NCBI GenBank assembly: GCA_943372215.1
Contig: CALRXU020000005.1
Location: 1 to 64,000, forward strand
Origin: UBA6183 sp943372215
GTDB lineage: Bacteria; Bacteroidota; Bacteroidia; UKL13-3
DNA length: 64,000 nt
Direction: 5' to 3'
Positions 43,554-53,234 of the stretch are shown one piece after another; the first letter of the stretch is position 1; every line of letters starts with the position of its first letter. A program made the position numbers and the translations under genes. Below the pieces are notes generated by a model that was not told the DNA's origin, did not search any database, and was given only the letters and a program-made list of their open reading frames with translations.

Positions 43554-45584
43554 ATGGCAGATATTCAACCAAACGATCTTCGTCCGCGAGATCCAAATCA
43601 AGGGTCAAAAAAACCAAAACTTCCTCCAGTTCCTAAATTTAGTTTTTATTGGATTTACGGACTTATTGCCGCAGTATTTATCGGCATTCAGCTTTTACCC
43701 AGAGAGGTTGCGTTAAAAACAACCTGGTTTAAGGTGCAAAGCGACATGATTATGGCCAACAATGTAGAACGCATTACCATTGTAAATGAAAAAAGGGCCG
43801 AAGTAACCTTAAAGAAAGATGCATTAAAAAACCCTTTGTACAAGGATTTAAAAGAGCGCACCATTTTTGGAGAAGAAGTGGGCCCTCATTATTATTTTGA
43901 AATTGGAGATGTAACCCAATTCAGGGCTGATTTAAAGGATGCCGAATTGGAATACACCAAACGCAATCCTGGTCAGCTTATCCAAATTCCGGTAGAATAC
44001 ACCACTGAGCACAACTACTTTGGAGAAATTATAGGCTGGATTATTCCATTTATTTTATTGATTGGTTTATGGATGATTTTAATGCGCAGAATGGGTGGTG
44101 GAGCAGGTGGCGGTGGCCAAATATTTAACATTGGCAAATCAAAAGCACAACTGTTTGATAAAGAAAACCTGGTGAAAATAACCTTTAAGGATGTAGCTGG
44201 TTTAGATGAAGCCAAGGTGGAAATTATGGAGATTGTTGATTTCTTAAAACATCCCAAAAAATACACCAACTTGGGTGGTAAAATCCCTAAAGGAGCTTTA
44301 TTGGTTGGCCCTCCGGGTACCGGTAAAACCTTGTTGGCCAAAGCAGTTGCTGGAGAAGCAGGCGTTCCGTTTTTCTCGCTATCAGGCTCTGATTTTGTGG
44401 AAATGTTTGTAGGTGTTGGTGCAAGCCGTGTGCGTGACTTATTCCGTCAAGCCAAAGAAAAGGCGCCTTGTATTATTTTTATTGATGAAATTGATGCCGT
44501 AGGCCGTGCAAGGGGAAGAAACATGGTGCAAGGAGGTAATGATGAGCGTGAAAATACGTTGAACCAATTGCTTACTGAAATGGATGGGTTTTCAACCGAT
44601 TTAGGGGTAATTATTCTTGCGGCCACAAACCGCCCAGATATTTTAGACTCTGCCTTGTTACGCCCAGGAAGGTTTGACAGACAAATTTCTATAGACAAGC
44701 CTGATTTGGCTGGACGTGCTGAAATTTTTAAAGTGCATTTGAAGCCATTGCGTTTAAGCGAAGATGTTAACCCTGACCGTTTGGCTACACAAACCGCTGG
44801 TTTTGCTGGTGCTGAAATTGCCAATGTATGCAACGAAGCAGCCTTGATTGCTGCCCGTAAAACAAAGGATAAAATTGAAATGCAAGATTTTCAAGATGCC
44901 ATTGACCGTGTTATTGGTGGATTGGAAAAGAAAAACAAAATTATTTCTCCTGAAGAAAAAGAAATTATTGCTTACCATGAAAGTGGGCATGCCATAGTAG
45001 GCTGGTTTTTAAAGGATGTTGACCCATTGGTTAAAGTAAGTATTGTACCGCGTGGTGTTGCTGCGTTAGGTTATGCGCAGTACCTGCCAAAAGACCAATA
45101 CTTGTACACCACGGAGCAAATGGAAAACATGATGTGCATGACCTTGGGTGGACGTGTGGCAGAAGATATTATCTTTAACCGCATTAGCACTGGAGCACAA
45201 AATGATTTGGAACGCATTACCAAAATGGCCTATGCCATGGTAACTATTTATGGCATGAATAGCAAAGTGGGTAATGTAAGCTTTTACGACCCAAACAATG
45301 AGTATGGATTTACCAAGCCATACAGCGATAAAACCGCAGAAATGATTGACATTGAAGTGCGCAACCAAATAGACTTGTGTTACGCCAAAACCAAAAACTT
45401 GTTGTTGGAGAAGAGAGACAAGTTAGAAGAGTTGGCTAAAATACTGTTGCAACGTGAAATTTTGTTCCAGCATGATTTGGAAGAAATTTTAGGCAAACGC
45501 CCTTTTGAAGCAACAAAAAATCAGGAAGACGAATTGACAGCCGCCAGCAACCAATTGCCTGAAACAGAAACAAAAATCGCTTAA
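43554..45584 (+). CDS. ftsH: ATP-dependent zinc metalloprotease FtsH
   Basis: A 676-aa membrane AAA+ protease. Two N-terminal helices (~29-48 and ~155-177) flank a periplasmic FtsH-ext domain. The AAA module has Walker A GPPGTGKTLLAKA (~250), Walker B IIFIDEIDAVG, the pore loop FVGVGASRVRDLF and the SRH with NRPDILDSALLRPGRFDR. The M41 protease has HESGHAIVGW. It degrades damaged membrane proteins and regulators. A strong bidirectional terminator follows. Confidence 0.96.
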   Translation: MADIQPNDLRPRDPNQGSKKPKLPPVPKFSFYWIYGLIAAVFIGIQLLPREVALKTTWFKVQSDMIMANNVERITIVNEKRAEVTLKKDALKNPLYKDLKERTIFGEEVGPHYYFEIGDVTQFRADLKDAELEYTKRNPGQLIQIPVEYTTEHNYFGEIIGWIIPFILLIGLWMILMRRMGGGAGGGGQIFNIGKSKAQLFDKENLVKITFKDVAGLDEAKVEIMEIVDFLKHPKKYTNLGGKIPKGALLVGPPGTGKTLLAKAVAGEAGVPFFSLSGSDFVEMFVGVGASRVRDLFRQAKEKAPCIIFIDEIDAVGRARGRNMVQGGNDERENTLNQLLTEMDGFSTDLGVIILAATNRPDILDSALLRPGRFDRQISIDKPDLAGRAEIFKVHLKPLRLSEDVNPDRLATQTAGFAGAEIANVCNEAALIAARKTKDKIEMQDFQDAIDRVIGGLEKKNKIISPEEKEIIAYHESGHAIVGWFLKDVDPLVKVSIVPRGVAALGYAQYLPKDQYLYTTEQMENMMCMTLGGRVAEDIIFNRISTGAQNDLERITKMAYAMVTIYGMNSKVGNVSFYDPNNEYGFTKPYSDKTAEMIDIEVRNQIDLCYAKTKNLLLEKRDKLEELAKILLQREILFQHDLEEILGKRPFEATKNQEDELTAASNQLPETETKIA

Positions 45585-45605
45585 ACACGCGAACTGAATA
45601 TTTAC

Positions 45606-45640
45606 AAAAAGAGCCGTGGCAAATTGCCACGGCTCTTTTT
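45606..45640. terminator. Bidirectional terminator between ftsH and gmhA
   Basis: AAAAAGAGCCGTGGC and GCCACGGCTCTTTTT form a perfect stem of 15 bp around a 5-base loop, with A and T runs serving both strands. Confidence 0.9.
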
Positions 45641-45651
45641 ATTTGCACTTT

Positions 45652-46224
45652 TTAAAGACTGTTTCGCTCTATATAATCTATCAGCGAATGAATGCACTTA
45701 ATGTGTATTTCCTGCGCCCTATCAGCATATTCGCTGTGTGGTGCGCGTATTTCTACATCACACAACCCATTCATTTTTCCGCCATCCTTACCCGTTAAGC
45801 CTACTATTTTTATTCCCTTGCGTTTGGCTACTTCCATGGCATTTAACACATTTTTGCTGTTACCACTTGTTGAAATAGCCAGCAACACATCACCTTCATT
45901 TCCAACCGCATCAAGGTACCTGCTAAACACGTGTTCATAACCATAATCATTGCCCACACATGCCATGTGCGAAACATCACTCATGGAAATAGCGGCAAAA
46001 GGTTTTCTATCGTTTCTGTACCTTCCTGTTAATTCTTCGGCAAAGTGCATGGCATCACACAAACTGCCACCATTGCCGCAGCTTAGTATTTTTTTACCTG
46101 AAGCCAAGGCCTCAACCATTAATTTTCCGGCAGCCTCAATCGCTAAAAAATTGTTTTCGTCAGCTAAAAATTTATGCAATACATCACTCGCTTCAGTGAA
46201 GTGTTGTTTAATCAGTTGTGTCAT
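45652..46224 (-). CDS. gmhA: SIS-domain phosphoheptose isomerase (GmhA)
   Basis: A 190-aa SIS protein with LSCGNGGSLCDAMHFAEELT (substrate-phosphate loop and catalytic helix), AISTSGNSKNVLNAMEVAK and the HSEYADRAQEIHIKCIHSLI end that holds the metal/catalytic residues. It converts sedoheptulose 7-phosphate to D-glycero-heptose 7-phosphate for surface polysaccharide synthesis. Its ATG overlaps the dsbD stop by one base (TAATG), so the two are translationally coupled. No other heptose genes are in the window. Confidence 0.88.
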   Translation of the reverse strand: MTQLIKQHFTEASDVLHKFLADENNFLAIEAAGKLMVEALASGKKILSCGNGGSLCDAMHFAEELTGRYRNDRKPFAAISMSDVSHMACVGNDYGYEHVFSRYLDAVGNEGDVLLAISTSGNSKNVLNAMEVAKRKGIKIVGLTGKDGGKMNGLCDVEIRAPHSEYADRAQEIHIKCIHSLIDYIERNSL

Positions 46225-48308
46225 TATGGGTTATTTTTTAGTTTAAAATTGTTTTTTCCTGCATCTAAAAAATCAATAAATGTTTGTTCCTCGGTATCAA
46301 AAAACTTAGGGCCAGATAATCTATTTTCATTACCGTCAATAATCACATATTGCGGTTGTGCACTAAAGTTGTACTTGCTAATTTGTAAGTCTTGGTTCTG
46401 CTCCCCAATGGTTTTCTTTAGTTTGCCATCACGTTTTGAGGTGTACCATTCGTTTTCGGGTAACACTTTTCTTTCATCAGCATACAAACTCACCACAATA
46501 AAATCTTCTTTTAAACGCTTTAGCACCGCTGGTTTCGCCCAAACATATTCTTCCATTTTGCGGCAGTTTACACAGGCATGTCCTGTAAAATCTATAAAAA
46601 TGGGTTTGTTTTGTTTTTTTGATTCTTCTAAGGCTTGTTTATAATCAAAATAGCCAGTTATGCCATGCGGTAAATGCAAGAAATCGGCATGTTTAATGTC
46701 GGCATCGTCTTTAGGGGTTTCTGCCACACCCGTTCCTGCGCCAAGAATAAAATCTTGGGTTTGCATTGGAGGAAGCAATCCTGAAAGCGCTTTTAAAGGT
46801 GCGCCAAACAAACCAGGAATCATATAAACACCAAAAGCAAAAGAGGTAAGAGCCATTAAAAAACGTGGCACACTCACAAATGGCACATCACTATCATGGC
46901 TGAATTTAAGCTTGCCAAGAAAATACATTCCCAGTAAGAAGGCCAATACAATCCAAATGGCCAAATAAACCTCTCTATCTAAAATGCCCCAGTGGTAAAC
47001 CACATCTGCAATGCTTAAAAACTTAAACGCAAAAGCCACTTCAATAAAACCCAACACCACTTTTACTGAGTTTAACCATCCCCCTGATTTAGGTAAGTTT
47101 TGCAGGTAACTTGGGAAAACAGCAAAAACAGTAAATGGCAATGCCAATCCTGCACCAAAAGCAGCCATTCCCAATAGTGGTTTTAAAAACTTTCCGCCTA
47201 CAGCCTCAATCAATAAACTACCAACAATTGGCCCCGTGCAGCTAAAGGAAACCAACACCAAGGTAAATGCCATAAAAAAGATTCCAGCAAAACTGCTCAT
47301 GCTACTTTTGCTATCTACTTTATTTACAAATGAATGCGGCAATGTAATTTCAAATAGACCTAAAAAGGACGCTGCAAACACCATAAAAATTACAAAGAAC
47401 AACAAGTTTGGCAACCAATGAGTACTGAGCCAATTTCCAAAATCCGGGCCTAAGCCAAAAAACGCAAATATCAACCCAAGGGATGCGTAAATGCCCACAA
47501 TAGAAAAACCAAAAGTGAATGCCCTGGTAATGCCCTGCGCCCTGGTTTCACTTTTTTTAGTAAAAAAACTTACCGTCATGGGTAGCATGGGAAACACACA
47601 AGGTGTTGCAACGGCTATTAAACCACCCAACATGGCCAACAATAAAAACATGCCAAACGATTCTTCTTTCGGTGCTTCAGTTGGTGGTGGTGTAATTGTT
47701 TTGTTCTGTTGAACGCTGGTATCAGTAGGTGTTGCTGATTTTGTTGGCTCCTCGATAACAGTATCTACCGTGCTCTCAATTGGTACTGATGTATTGTTAG
47801 ATTGCGCTGCTGAAACATTCACTTTTACCTCGAACGCAATATCAAAAGGAGGCATACACACCCCACTAATTTCATTGCATTCTTGAAAATAAATTGACCC
47901 TTTTATAACTGGATTTGGCTTTAATACCTGAATTTTTTGTTTAAAAACAGCCTTCTTTTTAAATATAGAAACATCCCCTTTCCAGATTTCTTCATAATGT
48001 TTTTTCGAACCAATGGGTGTTGCTTTACCTACCAGTTTATAGGTATTGTTCTTTTCAAAATTAAATTCCGCTGCTATTGGCCCAAGGTTGGGATCAAAAT
48101 CGTTGCTGTACATGTACCAATCTTTTTCAATCACGCTGGTAAATGTTACTTCTGCCACATCTCCTACTTTAGCCTCTTGTTTGTCAACAATAATGCTCCA
48201 TTCTGGTGTTTTATCCAAAGCGGTTGGCGTATGTTGTGCCCAAAGCAGGTTATTAAAACCAAATAGGAGCAATACGGCTGCCCAGTTTAATTGTGCTTTT
48301 TGTGTCAT
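46224..48308 (-). CDS. dsbD: Thiol:disulfide interchange protein DsbD
   Basis: A 694-aa membrane protein: signal peptide (ending LWAQ), N-terminal periplasmic Ig-like domain (SIYFQECNEISGVCMPPFDI, with a Cys pair), a Thr/Pro-rich linker, about eight TM helices starting LLLAMLGGLIAVATPCVFPM (the Cys of the transmembrane relay), and a C-terminal thioredoxin domain (~575-690) with FTGHACVNCRKMEEYVW. It shuttles electrons from cytoplasmic thioredoxin to the periplasm for disulfide repair and cytochrome maturation. The gmhA gene overlaps its stop. Confidence 0.93.
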   Translation of the reverse strand: MTQKAQLNWAAVLLLFGFNNLLWAQHTPTALDKTPEWSIIVDKQEAKVGDVAEVTFTSVIEKDWYMYSNDFDPNLGPIAAEFNFEKNNTYKLVGKATPIGSKKHYEEIWKGDVSIFKKKAVFKQKIQVLKPNPVIKGSIYFQECNEISGVCMPPFDIAFEVKVNVSAAQSNNTSVPIESTVDTVIEEPTKSATPTDTSVQQNKTITPPPTEAPKEESFGMFLLLAMLGGLIAVATPCVFPMLPMTVSFFTKKSETRAQGITRAFTFGFSIVGIYASLGLIFAFFGLGPDFGNWLSTHWLPNLLFFVIFMVFAASFLGLFEITLPHSFVNKVDSKSSMSSFAGIFFMAFTLVLVSFSCTGPIVGSLLIEAVGGKFLKPLLGMAAFGAGLALPFTVFAVFPSYLQNLPKSGGWLNSVKVVLGFIEVAFAFKFLSIADVVYHWGILDREVYLAIWIVLAFLLGMYFLGKLKFSHDSDVPFVSVPRFLMALTSFAFGVYMIPGLFGAPLKALSGLLPPMQTQDFILGAGTGVAETPKDDADIKHADFLHLPHGITGYFDYKQALEESKKQNKPIFIDFTGHACVNCRKMEEYVWAKPAVLKRLKEDFIVVSLYADERKVLPENEWYTSKRDGKLKKTIGEQNQDLQISKYNFSAQPQYVIIDGNENRLSGPKFFDTEEQTFIDFLDAGKNNFKLKNNP

Positions 48309-48339
48309 GGTATGTATGTGCTTGTTGCTACTTAACCAA

Positions 48340-48347
48340 CAAATTTA
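48340..48347 (-). promoter_or_regulatory. Candidate -7 box of the dsbD-gmhA promoter
   Basis: TAAATTTG on the minus strand is an exact TAnnTTTG, about 31 nt before the dsbD start. No clear -33 box. Confidence 0.3.
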
Positions 48348-48506
48348 TGAATTATTATGAATGTGCCTTTATATTAGTAAAATCTTAAGGGTGTGATTGC
48401 CCGCAAGTTGTTTGGTTCCTGCCTATTGCCTACCACAGTGTACACCTGTGGGAAATCAACTTAGCCCAGCGCTGGCTCAATGGCGATATCCTTTTAACTT
48501 TGTTAC

Positions 48507-50111
48507 ATGCGGTTTATTGTACAGTTTATTTTTGTTTCCTTCTTTTTGGCGCAGCCTTTTGGTTTAATGGCGCAGCCGAAACCCACTGCTGAGTTTCCTT
48601 TTAAAATGACAGTGGAGCAATACCTGGAAAAATACAGTGTAATTGCTGTAGCCGAAATGCACCGCAGCAGAATACCAGCAAGTATTACACTTGCGCAAGG
48701 GCTTTTGGAGAGTGGCAATGGCAATAGCCGTTTGGCTTTGGTGGCCAACAACCACTTTGGCATTAAATGCAAAAAAGATTGGACAGGAGAAAGCATTAAA
48801 GAAGATGATGATGAAGCGCAAGAATGCTTTAGAAAATACCCAACAGCAGAAGACAGTTACATTGACCACTCTAATTTTTTGATGAATGGGCAGCGCTATG
48901 CCTTTTTATTTGACCTTGAGCCTACTGATTACAAAGGGTGGGCAGAGGGCCTTAAACGTGCAGGTTACGCTACCAATCCCAATTACCCCAACTTGTTAAT
49001 TAGCCTTATTGAACGGCACAACTTACAGCGCTTCGATAGCCAAAAGCCAACGGAAAAAGAAAAGGAAAAAATAAACCAAGAACACCATACTGAGGTTGCA
49101 AAACATACTAAGCTACAGGTAAATAATATTGAAGCAATTGTTGCCAGAAAAGAAGACAGTTATGCCAGTATTGCACTTGATAACGACCTGCGGGTTTGGC
49201 AAGTGTATAAATTTAACGATTTAACCAAGGACGCTAAAATACAGGTTGGTGATACCATTTACATTAAACCCAAAAACTACAAAGGAAACATTGCCACTTA
49301 CACCGTTGGCACAAAAGATAACATGCAAAAAATTTCACAACGTTTTGGCGTTAAGCTAAGTAAGTTGTATAAAATGAATCTCATGAGAGAAGGACAGGAG
49401 CCCGTAACTGGCGAAATCCTGTATCTTCAAAACAACCGAACAGAGCCACCTAAACTGAAAATACTAACCACACCAACCGTTGACAGCACCTATAATAATA
49501 TTATTTACGAAGACCCAAAAAAGAATGTCTCTACTTCTAAACCCGTATTGCCCGAAGATAAATTTGCCATAAATATCCCTGACAATAAAAATGATATGGC
49601 TTTTTTTCATGTGGTACAAAAAGGGGAATCGTTGTTTGCTATTGCCAAAAAATACAATGTTACGGTTGAAGGCATTATGGAGCTGAACTCCTTGCATACG
49701 GAAGATATTAAAGAAGGAACGCGTTTGATTATTAACCCTAATCAGCCTGTGATAGATGTAAAAGAAGAAGCTGTTGTGCCTGGTTACCACTTGGTGAAAC
49801 AAGGAGAAACCCTTTACAGCATTGCCCGTAAATATGGCACTACCGTTGTTGAACTTCGTGCCTTAAATGAATTGATGCATGATACGTTAAGGGTTGGTGA
49901 AGAGCTGGTGATTGTACCTTTAAATGGAGAAAAACCTACTGTTAAAGAGGTTGAAGCAAATACCACTGACCCCATTTACCATGAAGTACGCGAAAAGGAA
50001 ACGCTTTATGCCATTTCCAGAAAATACAATGTAGATATTTTGGTGTTGCGAAAACTCAACAACCTGATTGATAACAACATTGCTGTTGGTCAAAAATTAC
50101 GCATACGGTAA
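48507..50111 (+). CDS. Glucosaminidase with LysM repeats (peptidoglycan hydrolase)
   Basis: A 534-aa exported protein (signal peptide ending LMAQ). The glucosaminidase domain spans ~35-175: ITLAQGLLESGNGNSRLA holds the catalytic Glu, and NNHFGIKCKKDW and YPTAEDSYIDHSNFL are family-typical. The C-terminal part carries four clear LysM domains and one degenerate one (FHVVQKGESLFAIAKKYNV, YHLVKQGETLYSIARKYGT, YHEVREKETLYAISRKYNV). It would bind and cut glycan strands, probably in cell separation. Its stop overlaps the start of the next gene by one base. Confidence 0.93.
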   Translation: MRFIVQFIFVSFFLAQPFGLMAQPKPTAEFPFKMTVEQYLEKYSVIAVAEMHRSRIPASITLAQGLLESGNGNSRLALVANNHFGIKCKKDWTGESIKEDDDEAQECFRKYPTAEDSYIDHSNFLMNGQRYAFLFDLEPTDYKGWAEGLKRAGYATNPNYPNLLISLIERHNLQRFDSQKPTEKEKEKINQEHHTEVAKHTKLQVNNIEAIVARKEDSYASIALDNDLRVWQVYKFNDLTKDAKIQVGDTIYIKPKNYKGNIATYTVGTKDNMQKISQRFGVKLSKLYKMNLMREGQEPVTGEILYLQNNRTEPPKLKILTTPTVDSTYNNIIYEDPKKNVSTSKPVLPEDKFAINIPDNKNDMAFFHVVQKGESLFAIAKKYNVTVEGIMELNSLHTEDIKEGTRLIINPNQPVIDVKEEAVVPGYHLVKQGETLYSIARKYGTTVVELRALNELMHDTLRVGEELVIVPLNGEKPTVKEVEANTTDPIYHEVREKETLYAISRKYNVDILVLRKLNNLIDNNIAVGQKLRIR

Positions 50112-50974
50112 TGTTAACGTTGCCTTTTATTTCGCCCACCCAACAGATTCATCATCCCGATTTTGAACGTAATGGTGTAACGGTGTTTATGAAACGTGAT
50201 GACTTGTTACATCCCTTTGTTTCCGGAAACAAGTGGCGTAAGCTAAAGTATGTGCTTGAGGATGCTGCAACAAAAAACAAGAGACATCTGGTGAGTTTTG
50301 GCGGTGCTTACAGCAATCACTTGTTAGCCTTAGCCAATGCTGGTGCAATACATGGTTTTAAAACCACTGCATTTGTGCGGGGCGAACAAGTGGAAAACCA
50401 TATGCTGGGTTTATGCAAGCTGTTTGGTATGGAATTGAAATTTGTTTCCCGCACAACCTATCAGGATAAAAACCAGCTGTATGAAGATTTTGCCAATACA
50501 CACCCGCACACCTATTTTATTGATGAAGGTGGCAAAGGCCTGTTGGCTGCAAAAGGGTGTGAAGAAATTTTGGCTGAAACAACAGGATTTACCCATGTGG
50601 TTTGTGCTGTGGGAACAGGCACAACCTTGGCTGGTTTAGCCCGGGCAGCTTCTGTGCAAAACATAAAAGCGGAAGGCATTTGTGTGTTAAAAGGTGCTGA
50701 AGATTTAATCCATGAAATTGAGCTTTTAGCCGGAGAAAAAGTAACCCTTCATCACCAATTTCATCGGGGTGGTTATGCCAAAACAGATGATGCTTTATGG
50801 TCTTTTATCCAATCGTTTGCACAACATACCGGCATATTGTTAGACCAGGTATATACAGCCAAAATGATGATGGGTATTTCAACCCTGATTGAGGAGGGCT
50901 ATTATGCCCCAGATAGCCGCATTCTTGCCATACATACCGGAGGCTTGTTAGGTGTGATGAGCAGGTTTAGTTAA
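50111..50974 (+). CDS. PLP-dependent ACC deaminase/D-cysteine desulfhydrase family protein
   Basis: A 287-aa fold-type II PLP enzyme. KRDDLLHPFVSGNKWRKLKY contains the lysine that binds PLP; FGGAYSNHLLALA is the phosphate/carboxylate loop; AVGTGTTLAGLA binds the cofactor phosphate. The family includes 1-aminocyclopropane-1-carboxylate deaminase and D-cysteine desulfhydrase; the latter is more likely in this phylum. It is translationally coupled to the LysM hydrolase, with no evident shared pathway. Confidence 0.85.
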   Translation: MLTLPFISPTQQIHHPDFERNGVTVFMKRDDLLHPFVSGNKWRKLKYVLEDAATKNKRHLVSFGGAYSNHLLALANAGAIHGFKTTAFVRGEQVENHMLGLCKLFGMELKFVSRTTYQDKNQLYEDFANTHPHTYFIDEGGKGLLAAKGCEEILAETTGFTHVVCAVGTGTTLAGLARAASVQNIKAEGICVLKGAEDLIHEIELLAGEKVTLHHQFHRGGYAKTDDALWSFIQSFAQHTGILLDQVYTAKMMMGISTLIEEGYYAPDSRILAIHTGGLLGVMSRFS

Positions 50975-50991
50975 CCTTGCCCGCCTTTTTA

Positions 50992-52158
50992 CTACAATAA
51001 TTTTTGGTAAGCCCTCATCCAACGGTCAGGGATTTCATCATTCAATGCCAGTTGATAATCAGCATAACTGCAAGGCACCATAAATGTACCCCGTTGGTTG
51101 CTTCTTTCTTTCGGGTAAGGCACTTCCATCCACCAACGTTCATTGTACACGTTTTTATAAAATACAATTTCGTAATCGCTGTTTTTAAAGGTTGTTCTAT
51201 AAATCATGTAGTCTTTACCTTCCGTAGTTGGATAATCATTTTTACGGTTGTAATACCCATCAATAAAGTACCACATCATTTGAGAAACCAGCTTACTGCC
51301 GCAACTATCTGTATCTTTTAGTCCGTTTAAGTCATAAAAACCAATGCTGCTTAAGTCGTTACCCATACCCGCATACCTGGCTATTTGGCAGGCCTCTTCT
51401 CCGTAGAAGCCATTTGGGTGCATCTCCAAACTTGCTGCTATATCAGCAGCCTTAATGCTGTTCATGCTAAATATCATCATATCAGCATTGCGGGCAAGCG
51501 GTTCGGTTTCCTGCATTTTACTTCTTACGTGTCCCAGCCTATACACATCAAAGTTCATCTTATCAAAAGCATCCAGGCTTTCTTGTTCAACAAAATATGC
51601 TTGGTTACCAATATGCACAATATTAAACAAGTAGTTTGGTTGGTGCGTGATAAGTTTATAGAGGTAATTGGAATAAATCGGGTCTGGGTCGTGTTGTTTC
51701 AGGTCAATTTTTGCATCCGCTATCAACACTTGCAAATTTTGATTGATGCCCTGATAAGAAGTAAACTGCGCATAGGCCAAATCGGAAGAGCCACCTAAAA
51801 TGATGGTAACTATTTTTTGTTGGTGCAACTCTTGCAAACAGGCATTTAAGGCAAACAAGGTATCATTTACACTGCTTCCAGACTCAATATTTCCTAAGTC
51901 TGCAATTTTTACCTCGTGTTTGGGTTGAACAAGTTTGTAAAGCTGCTTGCGAATCTCGTCAGGTGAAGCGGCAATACCGCGGTGTTGTTCATGGATGCGA
52001 TCTTCTTTAACCCCAATAATGGCAATATGCACCCCTGCCAAATCAGGAAGTTGTTTGGTGTGAATATCAATCACATTCACCAAACTTTTGGGGGAGGTTT
52101 CCCCTAACAGGTTAAAAACCGATTCTGGCACCGGACTTAAGAAATCGCTTAAATGCAT
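50992..52158 (-). CDS. Arginase/formimidoylglutamase-fold protein with lost metal site
   Basis: A 388-aa ureohydrolase-fold protein: HIAIIGVKEDR opening, a central GGSSDLAYAQF, LIADAKIDLKQ, and IFSMNSIKAADIA followed by GFYGEEACQIARYAG. In active arginases the corresponding motifs are GGDHS, DAHxD and SxDxDxxDP. Here the His and most Asp ligands are replaced (GGSSD, DAKID, SMNSI), so Mn-dependent hydrolysis looks impossible. A C-terminal extension (~320-388, YNERWWMEVPYPK) is not in classic members. Probably a conserved pseudoenzyme. It is divergent from the SDR gene. Confidence 0.75.
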   Translation of the reverse strand: MHLSDFLSPVPESVFNLLGETSPKSLVNVIDIHTKQLPDLAGVHIAIIGVKEDRIHEQHRGIAASPDEIRKQLYKLVQPKHEVKIADLGNIESGSSVNDTLFALNACLQELHQQKIVTIILGGSSDLAYAQFTSYQGINQNLQVLIADAKIDLKQHDPDPIYSNYLYKLITHQPNYLFNIVHIGNQAYFVEQESLDAFDKMNFDVYRLGHVRSKMQETEPLARNADMMIFSMNSIKAADIAASLEMHPNGFYGEEACQIARYAGMGNDLSSIGFYDLNGLKDTDSCGSKLVSQMMWYFIDGYYNRKNDYPTTEGKDYMIYRTTFKNSDYEIVFYKNVYNERWWMEVPYPKERSNQRGTFMVPCSYADYQLALNDEIPDRWMRAYQKLL

Positions 52159-52223
52159 AACGTTTATTTATTGCCCACAAAATACCTTATTTTCGCCCGC
52201 AGTTAAATAAACATTTCCACACA

Positions 52224-53234
52224 TTGATAGCGGTTACCGGAGCAACGGGTTTTTTAGGCGCACACCTTGTTTGTATGCTCTTGCAAAAGGGCAAGCAGGT
52301 ACGGGCCTTTAAACGCAAACAAAGCAACATGGCTGAATTTAACTACATATATGCCTTGTTCTTTAACAATGCTGATGCCCAAAACAACTTAAACTGGTTT
52401 GAAGCGGACGTATTAGACTTACCTTCCATTGAGTTGGGACTAGAAGGAGTTGATGAGGTGTATCATTGCGCAGCCATGGTTTCTTTTCATCAAAGTGATG
52501 CCGATTTGATGCAACAAATAAACGTGCAAGGAACAAGCAATATGGTGAACACCAGCCTACAGCTTGGGATAAAAAAGTTTGCCCACATTAGTTCTATTGC
52601 CGCATTGGGTAGAGAAAAAAGCGGGGTTACTGTTTCAGAAAAAACAAAATGGGTTAGCTCAAAACTCAATAGCAATTATGCCATTAGTAAACACCGGGCT
52701 GAAATGGAAGTTTGGCGTGCTTCGGAAGAAGGCTTGCAAGTGGTTATTGTAAATCCTGGGGTGATATTGGGTAGCGGAGATTGGAACAAAGGCACTTGCG
52801 CCCTGTTTGGAATGGTAAAAAAGGGCATGCCTTTTTTTACTGAAGGGGTAAATGGCTATGTGGATGTAATGGACGTGGCCCGTATTACCATTTTGCTTAT
52901 GGAAAAAGAAGTTTATCAGGAACGTTTTGTGTTGGTTAGCGAAAATGCCTCTATGAAATGGTTTTTAGACGAGGTATCCGTAATGTTACACCAAAAAAAG
53001 CCGTGGATAAAAGTAAATAAATTTATTGCCGAAATGGCTTGGATGGCAGCTGGCATTCAACGGCTGTTTACTGGAAAAAAGTCAGGTTTAACCAAAGAAA
53101 CATCTAGGGCATCATTAAAAAAATACCAATACAACAACGAAAAAATTATTCGTGAGTTGCAATATGAGTTTATTCCACTCAAACAAACTTTAATCAATAC
53201 TTGTCACACCTTTAACAACAATCCCTTTTCATGA
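52224..53234 (+). CDS. NAD(P)-dependent epimerase/reductase (extended SDR)
   Basis: A 336-aa extended SDR with the Rossmann motif VTGATGFLGAHLV at the very N-terminus, HCAAMVSFH, and the YxxxK pair in SNYAISKHRAEMEV. It resembles dihydroflavonol-4-reductase-like enzymes. I used the TTG at 52224 because the first beta-strand follows immediately and no ATG lies in a fitting place. Its stop overlaps the next start by 4 bp. Confidence 0.85.
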   Translation: MIAVTGATGFLGAHLVCMLLQKGKQVRAFKRKQSNMAEFNYIYALFFNNADAQNNLNWFEADVLDLPSIELGLEGVDEVYHCAAMVSFHQSDADLMQQINVQGTSNMVNTSLQLGIKKFAHISSIAALGREKSGVTVSEKTKWVSSKLNSNYAISKHRAEMEVWRASEEGLQVVIVNPGVILGSGDWNKGTCALFGMVKKGMPFFTEGVNGYVDVMDVARITILLMEKEVYQERFVLVSENASMKWFLDEVSVMLHQKKPWIKVNKFIAEMAWMAAGIQRLFTGKKSGLTKETSRASLKKYQYNNEKIIRELQYEFIPLKQTLINTCHTFNNNPFS

